Source: JABWBJ01 sp035646395
GTDB taxonomy: Bacteria; Gemmatimonadota; Gemmatimonadetes; Gemmatimonadales; Gemmatimonadaceae
Length of the DNA: 34,908 nucleotides
Assembly: GCA_035646395.1 (NCBI GenBank)
Contig: DASRPK010000277.1
Location: 1 to 34,908, forward strand
Direction: 5' to 3'
Position 1 is the stretch's first letter. Each line of letters starts with the position of its first letter. The position numbers and the translations under genes were made by a program. Under the pieces are notes generated by a model. It was not told the origin of the DNA, ran no database searches, and saw nothing but the letters and a program-made list of their open reading frames with translations. Positions 16,136 to 23,252 of the stretch are shown piece after piece.

Positions 16136-16612
16136 ATGAGGCGAATCACCCTGGCGACAATCGCCACCGCACTCGCTGCCTTCTCCGCTCCTGCGTCGGC
16201 GCAGCATGAAGGTCACGGAAATCCGGGAGACTCAGCCGCGGTCGTTGCGGTGGTGTCGAAGTATCACGCGGCACTGGCCGCCGGAGACAGCGTTGGCGCA
16301 CTCGCCCTGCTCGCAGATGATGCCGTCATCCTCGAGTCGGGCGGGGTGGAAACACGCGCCGAATATCGGTCACACCACCTGCCGGGTGACATAAGCTTCG
16401 CCAAGTCGATCAAAAGTGAGCGTGGGCCGGTCCACATGCGCGTCCGCGGCGACGTTGCGTGGACGACAGGCACCAGCACGACGCAAGGCGAGATGAACGG
16501 TCGCACCATCAACTCAACAGGCGCAGAGCTCATGGTGCTGGTGCGCACTGCACAGGGGTGGAAGATCTCGGCGATTCACTGGTCGTCGCGGCAGCGGCGT
16601 GCGGGCGGATAA
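16136..16612 (+). CDS. Exported NTF2-like (SnoaL/DUF4440-type) protein with His-rich N-terminus
   Basis: A 158-residue protein with a signal peptide (LATIATALAAFSAPASA) and a mature N-terminus QHEGHGN. The rest fits an NTF2-like fold: a first helix VVAVVSKYHAALAAGDS, then LLADDAVILESGG, a beta-rich half, and a final strand GWKISAIHWSS. Such domains often bind small ligands or act as accessory proteins. In the copper island the His-containing N-terminus could bind copper; that is inference. The gene starts 28 bases after copCD with a GAGGG ribosome site. Confidence 0.82.
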   Translation: MRRITLATIATALAAFSAPASAQHEGHGNPGDSAAVVAVVSKYHAALAAGDSVGALALLADDAVILESGGVETRAEYRSHHLPGDISFAKSIKSERGPVHMRVRGDVAWTTGTSTTQGEMNGRTINSTGAELMVLVRTAQGWKISAIHWSSRQRRAGG

Positions 16613-16651
16613 AGGGATCGTGCTTCCCTTACCTGATCCGTGCCTCAGCGT

Positions 16652-16685
16652 AGGGGATCGCCCGACCCGTCGGGGATGTTCCCCT
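16652..16685. terminator. Strong imperfect hairpin in the 16613-16774 gap
   Basis: Outer arms AGGGGA (16652-16657) and TCCCCT (16680-16685) enclose inner arms CCCGAC (16661-16666) and GTCGGG (16669-16674). No T-run follows, so it may be a terminator, an mRNA-stabilising loop or an attenuator. Confidence 0.45.
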
Positions 16686-16774
16686 GACTGATGGCCCGCG
16701 CTCAAGGTCGTTCTGTAAAGACGAGAAACAGTGCGGCCGATCCGCAGCATTGTGCCTGAACCAGCAGTGGTCGA

Positions 16775-17146
16775 ATGATCCGTCGAGTGACTTCGCTTCT
16801 TGCTGCCATCGCGCTGATCTTCGCGGTGGCGGCTCCTCCCGCGGCCGCGTGTGAAAGCGCGGCCGTGGAGAGAGGCGCGGCGCTGTCAGCGATGTCTGGC
16901 GCCACACATTCGATGGACGACATCACTCAGGCGGACTGCCCGGAATCCGGAATGCCGGCCAATCCCGAGCACGACTCCGACTGCATGGAAACGTGTCTGT
17001 CGATGATCGGGTGCTCCTCGCCGTGTTTTGTCGCCGAGGGCGCATTGGTTGGCAGCATGGGCCACGAGTCGCTGGCACCGCACACCGCTGCGACGCCGCA
17101 TTCGACCCGTTACTCCGCGCCAGATCGACCGCCACCGCGGCTCTAG
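16775..17146 (+). CDS. Small exported Cys/Met/His-rich protein, putative copper-binding
   Basis: A 123-residue protein with a signal peptide (LLAAIALIFAVAAPPAAA). The mature chain is rich in cysteines with acidic and Met/His neighbours: ADCPESGM, HDSDCMETCLSMIGCSSPC, and later GSMGHESLAPH. It ends in APDRPPPRL, like the Pro-rich end of the protein at 12921. It lies between the NTF2-like gene and the RND operon. Periplasmic metal binding, in the manner of CopL-like proteins, is suggested by composition only; I do not recognise a defined domain. Confidence 0.72.
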   Translation: MIRRVTSLLAAIALIFAVAAPPAAACESAAVERGAALSAMSGATHSMDDITQADCPESGMPANPEHDSDCMETCLSMIGCSSPCFVAEGALVGSMGHESLAPHTAATPHSTRYSAPDRPPPRL

Positions 17147-17196
17147 TTCTCCTCACAACTGACGTGCGCACTCGGCGATTCCGCCGGCGCATGATC

Positions 17197-17221
17197 GCAT
17201 GCACCGACGCTCGGTGCGTGC
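17197..17221. promoter_or_regulatory. Dyad symmetry just upstream of the cusC-like gene
   Basis: GCATGCACCGA and TCGGTGCGTGC form an 11-base stem with one mismatch around the loop CGC, ending 15 bases before the start codon. It could be a regulator site, a terminator of the upstream gene or a leader hairpin near the ribosome site GGGAGA. Confidence 0.5.
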
Positions 17222-17236
17222 TCCCGGGAGAACTCC

Positions 17237-18583
17237 ATGAAAAGCGCTTTCATCTGGCCCGTCGCGGGCCAATTCACAAGTCGATCGTCGCTGATAGTCG
17301 GTTCGGTCGCCTGCATCGTAATTCCAGCTTTTACGGCCAGGTCACAGGAAAACGCGCGGACGCTTCGGCTGAGCGACGTGTACGTCGCCGTCGCCGAGCG
17401 TAATCCGAGGGCCGCGGCAGCCCGCTTCCTTGCCAGCGCTGCTGAAGCGCGGATTTCCCCGGCGGCGGCACTCCCGGATCCGCAGGTACAGCTCGGATTC
17501 ATGAACTATGCACTGCCCGCGGTTCGTCCGATGGACCCGTTAGGCATGGTGCAGGTCCAGGTCATGCAGATGGTTCCGACTGGTGGAAAACTGCCGCTGT
17601 CGGGACGCATTGCCCGCCACCAGGCCACTGCTGAGCGGGAAAGGGCCGGCGATGTCGCGTGGGAGCAGCGAACCCGCGCCGCCATGGCGTTCTATGAGTT
17701 GTTCCAGGCCGAACAAGGTGTAGCCATCGCGACGGAGACGCGCCAGCTGGTGCAGAGTGTCGCGCGGATCGCGCAGACGATGTACGAAGTCGGTGAAGGG
17801 AACCAGGCGGATGCGCTCCGCGCCCAGGTCGAACTCGCCCGCATGACCGAGGAGATCGCGCGCATGGAAGCGATGCGCTCTTCGGCGGCCGCGAAGCTCA
17901 ACGCGCTGATCGATCGCCCCTTCGAGTCCGAAGTCCCGAAAGCCGCACGGCCGATCTTTCCCGAGGCGTTGCCCATCATCGACTCGGTGCTGAGCCGCGC
18001 GATGCGAGACCGCCCGATGATCCGCGCGGGGCAACAGGAAGTGGAAGCCGCTGCTGTCATGTCAGTGCGCGCGCGCCGCGAGCTGATCCCTGATCTCGTC
18101 CTCGGCGTGCAGTACGGGCAGCGGGCGGACGCGATGGGCACAGAACGGATGGGAAGCCTGATGATCGGCGCCTCGGTGCCGCTGTTCGCTCGCCGACGGC
18201 AACTGAAGTGGCGCGATGAAGCCGACGCGATGCGCGCCATGGCGGAAGCCGACCTGACGTGGATGAAGGCGGACACGCGCGGACGCGTTGGCGAAGTCAT
18301 GGCGATGCTGGCGCGCTCACGCCGGCTCGCAGAGCTCTACGCGGGGACGGTACTGCCGCAGGCAGAGGCGGCGGTCACCTCAGCGCTGTCTGCCTATCGA
18401 GTGGGACGCGTCGACTTCATGACCGTGCTCGACAACCGGATGACGGTGAACCGGTACCGGATGGAGCTGCTGGGCCTGCAGGCCGAGGAAGGAAAGGCCT
18501 GGGCCGAGCTGGAGATGCTGGCAGGGCGGGAGCTGATCGATTCAAGGTCGATCGATACGACAACGAAGGGAGAGGGCGGATGA
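17237..18583 (+). CDS. Outer-membrane efflux protein (TolC/CusC family)
   Basis: A 448-residue protein with an N-terminal export signal and two OEP (TolC-like) repeats (~45-215 and ~245-435). Long helices such as TAERERAGDVAWEQRT and the typical AYRVGRVDFMTVLDNRM near the C-terminus mark the family. A trimer would form the outer-membrane barrel and periplasmic tunnel of a tripartite pump. A Cys at ~26 in GSVAC is not a good lipobox, so lipidation is doubtful. It has a clear ribosome site (GGGAGA) and overlaps the adaptor gene by ATGA. Confidence 0.92.
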   Translation: MKSAFIWPVAGQFTSRSSLIVGSVACIVIPAFTARSQENARTLRLSDVYVAVAERNPRAAAARFLASAAEARISPAAALPDPQVQLGFMNYALPAVRPMDPLGMVQVQVMQMVPTGGKLPLSGRIARHQATAERERAGDVAWEQRTRAAMAFYELFQAEQGVAIATETRQLVQSVARIAQTMYEVGEGNQADALRAQVELARMTEEIARMEAMRSSAAAKLNALIDRPFESEVPKAARPIFPEALPIIDSVLSRAMRDRPMIRAGQQEVEAAAVMSVRARRELIPDLVLGVQYGQRADAMGTERMGSLMIGASVPLFARRRQLKWRDEADAMRAMAEADLTWMKADTRGRVGEVMAMLARSRRLAELYAGTVLPQAEAAVTSALSAYRVGRVDFMTVLDNRMTVNRYRMELLGLQAEEGKAWAELEMLAGRELIDSRSIDTTTKGEGG

Positions 18584-19941
18584 CAAACCCCGATATGCGC
18601 ACCGATACCTCGCCCTTTGACGACCGCGTGGTCACGCGATCGCGCCGCTTGCTTCGCATCGCGGTCCCGGTTCTCGTGGTTGCGGCCTCGCTGGTCGCCG
18701 CGATCGTCCTGACGCGTGACGTGCCTGACAAGGCAAGTGCGTCGGGTCACGTTCACGGGGCCGCAGGCGCCACGGCCGCAACGCCGGTCGCCCTCGACCC
18801 CGAAGGGGCACGACGAATCGGCGTGACCTTCGCTGTGGTCGAAGCGGGTCCGATCAACGCGGAAATCCGTTCCCTCGGCCAGGTCACTTATGACGAGACC
18901 CGCACGACGGCCGTTTCACCGAAGGTGGACGGTTGGGTCGAGAAACTCCACGTCAACTTCACCGGACAGCAGGTGCAGCAGGGCGAGGCGCTGCTCGACA
19001 TCTACTCACCCATGCTGGTTTCGGCGCAGGAAGAACTGCTGCTGGCGGTTCGCCTTGCCGCAGACGTTGCGAACGGAACGGTCGAGGCGCGTCGGTCGGC
19101 GGAGGAAATGCTCACCTCGGCCCGCCGTCGGCTTCAATACTGGGACATCCCGGCGTCCGACGTGGAGCGAATCGAACGCACGGGTCAGACGACGCGAACC
19201 ATCACGTTGCGTTCAACTTCGCGCGGCATCGTCGTGGAGAAGGCGGTACTCAGCGGCCAGCGTATCATGGCCGGTGAAACGCTGTATCGTCTCGCGGACC
19301 TTCGCAGCGTGTGGGTGGACGGCCAGGTGTTCGAGCACGACCTCGCGCTCGTGCGCATGGGGCAGCGTGTGTCGGTCGAAATACAGGCCTACCCCGGCGA
19401 ACGATGGCCGGGCAGCGTGACCTACGTCTATCCGCTCGTTGATGCTGCGACGCGAACGGCACGGATCCGTATCGAGCTCACGAATCCGGGACTACGGCTC
19501 AAGCCGGGAATGTTCGCGACCGTGCACCTGTCCGGCGCGGTTCGTGAGCGCGTGCTCACCGTGCCCCGCTCGGCGGTGCTGGCGACGGGTCAGCGTTCGA
19601 TCGTGTTCCTCAAGGCAGCGGACGGCACGCTGCAACCGCGCGAGGTCGTGACCGGCGTTGCCAATGACGACCGCGTCGAGATCAGGAGTGGTGTGCAGGC
19701 AGGCGATACCGTTGTGGCGTCGGCCACGTTCCTGATCGATGCCGAATCAAACCTGAAGTCGGCGTTAGGCGGCATGGCCGGGATGCCGGGCATGGATTCG
19801 TCCGCGGCCAGGCCGGTCCCGCCGCCGCCTCCGCGCACGAGGACGGACTCGGTGAAGAAGATCCCGCCCGCAGAGGACCATTCAAAGCACGGCATGGCTG
19901 ATACGGTCTCGAAACTGAATCCAGTCCTCCGCGAGGAGTAG
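18580..19941 (+). CDS. RND periplasmic adaptor (CusB-like, heavy-metal type)
   Basis: A 453-residue membrane-fusion protein. The ATG at 18580 overlaps the previous stop (ATGA). One membrane anchor (~25-45) is followed by a His-containing stretch (SGHVHG), the lipoyl-like half GWVEKLHVNFTGQQVQQGEALL, a helical hairpin, the second lipoyl half RGIVVEKAVLSGQRIMAGETL, and beta-barrel and membrane-proximal domains. The C-terminal tail has GGMAGMPGM and DHSKHGM, probable Cu(I)/Ag(I) sites. It links the inner-membrane pump to the outer-membrane channel and may load metal into it. Confidence 0.92.
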   Translation: MTNPDMRTDTSPFDDRVVTRSRRLLRIAVPVLVVAASLVAAIVLTRDVPDKASASGHVHGAAGATAATPVALDPEGARRIGVTFAVVEAGPINAEIRSLGQVTYDETRTTAVSPKVDGWVEKLHVNFTGQQVQQGEALLDIYSPMLVSAQEELLLAVRLAADVANGTVEARRSAEEMLTSARRRLQYWDIPASDVERIERTGQTTRTITLRSTSRGIVVEKAVLSGQRIMAGETLYRLADLRSVWVDGQVFEHDLALVRMGQRVSVEIQAYPGERWPGSVTYVYPLVDAATRTARIRIELTNPGLRLKPGMFATVHLSGAVRERVLTVPRSAVLATGQRSIVFLKAADGTLQPREVVTGVANDDRVEIRSGVQAGDTVVASATFLIDAESNLKSALGGMAGMPGMDSSAARPVPPPPPRTRTDSVKKIPPAEDHSKHGMADTVSKLNPVLREE

Positions 19942-19946
19942 CGACC

Positions 19947-22900
19947 ATGCTCAAACGGATTATCGAATGGTCGGTGGCGAATCGCCTCCTCGTCCTCCTG
20001 TTCACGGCGGCAGCGATCGCCGGCGGGATCTGGGCGATACGAAACACGCCGCTCGAGGCGCTGCCTGACCTGTCGGACGTGCAGGTGATCGTCCAGACCG
20101 ACTTCAACGAACAGGCACCGCGCATCGTCGAGGATCAGGTTACGTACCCGATCGCAGCCGAGATGCTGAAGGTGCCGGCAGCAAAAGTGGTTCGCGGCTA
20201 CTCCTTCTTCGGCGTCTCGTTCGTCTACGTCATCTTCGACGACGGTACGGATCTCTACTGGGCGCGGACGCGGGTCCTGGAATACCTCAACGGCATTGCC
20301 GGCAAGTTGCCCGCCGGCGCAACGCCGCAGCTCGGTCCAGACGCGACGGGACTCGGCTGGGTCTACCAGTATGCGCTCGAGGACACAACCGGGAGGCTGG
20401 ATCTCTCCGAGCTTCGCTCGCTACAGGACTGGTACCTTCGTTATGCACTGACCGCGGTGCCCGGCGTATCGGAAGTGGCGTCGGTCGGCGGATTCGAGAA
20501 ACAATACCAGATCGATCTCGACCCGACCCGCCTCCAGGCGTACGGGATCTCGGTCACCGGCGTGATGAGCGCGGTGCGCAACGCCAACGCTGACATCGGC
20601 GCCATGGTCGTGGAATTGTCGGAGCGCGAGTACATGGTGCGCGGGCTCGGTTACCTGAAGTCGATCGGCGACATCGAGAACGTCGTGGTGAGCGCGAACG
20701 AGGCCGGTACGCCGATCCGTGTCGCCGACATCGGCCGCGTCTCGGTCGGGCCGGGGGTGCGTCGGGGGATCGCCGATCTCGACGGGCGCGGAGACGCCGT
20801 TGGCGGCATTGTCGTTATGCGGTTCGGCGAGAACGCGCTGGAGACGATCAAACGGGTGAAGACGCGACTGGCTGAAGTGGCTGCCGGGCTTCCACCAGGC
20901 GTCGTGGTTCGAACGACGTACGATCGCTCAGACCTCATCGAGCGCTCCATCGAAAACCTTCGTGGAAAGCTGCTCGAGGAAAGTGTGATCGTGGCGCTGG
21001 TCTGCGTGATCTTCCTGCTCCACGTGCAGTCGGCACTGGTCGCGATCATCACGCTGCCGCTGGGAATTCTCATCGCGTTCATCGGCATGCGATGGGTTGG
21101 CGTTGGCGCTGACATCATGTCGCTGGGTGGCATCGCCATCGCCATTGGCGCCATGATCGATGCTGCCATCGTCATGATCGAGAACATGCACAAGCATCTC
21201 GAGCGCGCCGTGCTGGCGAAGGATCCAGCTCAAGCAAGCCAACGTTCGTTCAGCACCAGGTCACTCAGCGTAGCCGAACGGACACAGATCGTGATCGACT
21301 CGGCCAAAGAGGTTGGGCCGGCGCTGTTCTTCTCGCTGCTCATCATCACGGTCTCCTTCCTGCCTGTATTCACGCTGGAAGGACAGGAAGGTCGCCTGTT
21401 CAAGCCACTCGCGTTCACGAAGACGTTTGCGATGGCGGCGGCAAGCCTGTTATCGGTGACCCTGGTTCCGGTGACGATGGGGCTGTTCATCCGGGGTCGC
21501 ATGTACCGCGAGCGCGCCAATCCGTTGAACCGCGCGCTGATCCGGATCTATCGACCGGTGATCGACTTCGTGTTGCATCATCGGCTGCCGGTCATCGCGG
21601 TCAGTCTGGCCGTCCTTGTGCTGACGTGGATTCCCTGGCAACGCATCGGGAGCGAGTTCATGCCGCGGCTCGATGAGGGAACGGTGCTCTACATGCCCGT
21701 CACACTGCCCGGAGTAAGTGTCGCGCGCGCGCGGGAAATCATGCAGACGCAGGACCGGATCCTGAAGTCGATCCCTGAAGTGCAAACCGTGTTCGGAAAA
21801 TCGGGTCGCGCGACCACCGCGACTGACCCGGCTGGTCTCGATATGTTCGAGACCACCATCACGCTCAAACCGGAAAGCGAGTGGCGCGCGGGCATGACCT
21901 GGGATCGGCTCATCGCCGAGATGGATTCCTCCGTCCGCATGCCCGGCGTGACGAACGCGTGGACGATGCCGATCAAGGGACGCATCGATATGCTGGCGAC
22001 CGGGATCCGGACGCCGGTGGGCATCAAGATTTTCGGACCGGATTTGTCTGAGCTCGAGCGACTCGGCAAGGAAGTCGAAGCCATGGTGGCGATGGTCCCG
22101 GGCACGCGCAGTGTTTTCGCCGAGCGCGCCGTGTCGGGTTACTATCTCGACATCGACATCGATCGGGAAGCCGCCGCGAGATACGGGCTCAATGTTGGCG
22201 ACATCCAGGCGGTCATTGCCACGGCCATTGGTGGGATGACAATCACGCAGACGGTTGAGGGTCGTGAACGATACGGCGTCCGCGTGAGGTACCCGCAGGA
22301 GCTGCGCGACAGTCCCGAACGGCTGGCGCAGGTGCTCGTTCCGGTGAACATCTCGGGCGCGTCAGGGCCGGCAACGGGGGGCATGACGGGCGCGGGCCCG
22401 ATGAACACGACCGCAGGAATGCCGACGGGTCGTGTCGCCCAGGTGCCGTTAGGCCAGGTGGCAACGTTCCGACAAGTGCCGGGACCGATGGTGGTGCGTA
22501 CCGAAGATGCGGTACCGACGGCGTGGGTGTACGTGGATGTCGTCGGGCGGGACATCGGCGGTTACGTGGAAGAAGCGCGGGAGATGGTCGAGTCGGCCGT
22601 CACGCTGCCGCCCGGATATACCATCAGGTGGAGCGGACAGTACGAATACATGCAGCGCGCTGCCGCCCGGATGAAGGTGGTGATACCGGCAACGCTGGCG
22701 ATCATCTTCCTGCTGCTCTACTTCAATTTCCGGAACGTCGGCGAAACGCTCATCGTTATGCTGTCGCTGCCGTTTGCGCTCGTCGGTGGCATCTGGTTCA
22801 TCTGGGCGCTCGGGTATAACTGGTCTGTTGCCGTCGCAATCGGGTTCGTCGCGCTCGCCGGCGTTGCAGCGGAAACAGGCGTTATCATGCTGATCTATCT

Positions 22901-23252
22901 CGACCACGCCTGGCGCGACCGGGTCACCCCCGGTGTCGCGCCCACGCTGCGTGATCTCTACGCGGCGGTCGTCGAAGGGGCCGTCGAACGGGTGCGGCCA
23001 AAGATGATGACGGTGACGGCAATCATGGCGGGACTCCTGCCGATCCTGTGGGGCTCCGGCGCGGGCGCCAGCGTCATGAAGCGGATCGCCGCACCAATGG
23101 TCGGCGGCATGATCAGCAGCACCATCCTCACGCTGGTCGTGATCCCCGCGATCTACTCGTTATGGAGACAACGCACCATCGACTCGCGCGTCCGCATCCG
23201 CGGTCACGCAAGGGCTGGCGTGTCTGTTGCGGACAAGTTACCAGCCGGTTGA
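19947..23252 (+). CDS. Heavy-metal RND efflux pump (CusA/HME family)
   Basis: A 1101-residue inner-membrane proton/metal antiporter subunit. Family marks include the N-terminal LEALPDLSDVQVIV, the fourth-helix proton-relay motif GAMIDAAIVMIEN, and MPIKGRIDMLATGIRTPVGI, whose Met corresponds to the CusA metal-binding Met near position 573. GGMTITQTVEG adds another Met near the funnel. A Gly/Met-rich insertion of ~25 residues (GGMTGAGPMNTTAGMPTG, bases ~22376-22430) sits in the porter region, where CusA has a short loop. The substrate is probably Cu(I) and/or Ag(I). The last 49 bases overlap the end of the convergent PFOR gene. Confidence 0.94.
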   Translation: MLKRIIEWSVANRLLVLLFTAAAIAGGIWAIRNTPLEALPDLSDVQVIVQTDFNEQAPRIVEDQVTYPIAAEMLKVPAAKVVRGYSFFGVSFVYVIFDDGTDLYWARTRVLEYLNGIAGKLPAGATPQLGPDATGLGWVYQYALEDTTGRLDLSELRSLQDWYLRYALTAVPGVSEVASVGGFEKQYQIDLDPTRLQAYGISVTGVMSAVRNANADIGAMVVELSEREYMVRGLGYLKSIGDIENVVVSANEAGTPIRVADIGRVSVGPGVRRGIADLDGRGDAVGGIVVMRFGENALETIKRVKTRLAEVAAGLPPGVVVRTTYDRSDLIERSIENLRGKLLEESVIVALVCVIFLLHVQSALVAIITLPLGILIAFIGMRWVGVGADIMSLGGIAIAIGAMIDAAIVMIENMHKHLERAVLAKDPAQASQRSFSTRSLSVAERTQIVIDSAKEVGPALFFSLLIITVSFLPVFTLEGQEGRLFKPLAFTKTFAMAAASLLSVTLVPVTMGLFIRGRMYRERANPLNRALIRIYRPVIDFVLHHRLPVIAVSLAVLVLTWIPWQRIGSEFMPRLDEGTVLYMPVTLPGVSVARAREIMQTQDRILKSIPEVQTVFGKSGRATTATDPAGLDMFETTITLKPESEWRAGMTWDRLIAEMDSSVRMPGVTNAWTMPIKGRIDMLATGIRTPVGIKIFGPDLSELERLGKEVEAMVAMVPGTRSVFAERAVSGYYLDIDIDREAAARYGLNVGDIQAVIATAIGGMTITQTVEGRERYGVRVRYPQELRDSPERLAQVLVPVNISGASGPATGGMTGAGPMNTTAGMPTGRVAQVPLGQVATFRQVPGPMVVRTEDAVPTAWVYVDVVGRDIGGYVEEAREMVESAVTLPPGYTIRWSGQYEYMQRAAARMKVVIPATLAIIFLLLYFNFRNVGETLIVMLSLPFALVGGIWFIWALGYNWSVAVAIGFVALAGVAAETGVIMLIYLDHAWRDRVTPGVAPTLRDLYAAVVEGAVERVRPKMMTVTAIMAGLLPILWGSGAGASVMKRIAAPMVGGMISSTILTLVVIPAIYSLWRQRTIDSRVRIRGHARAGVSVADKLPAG

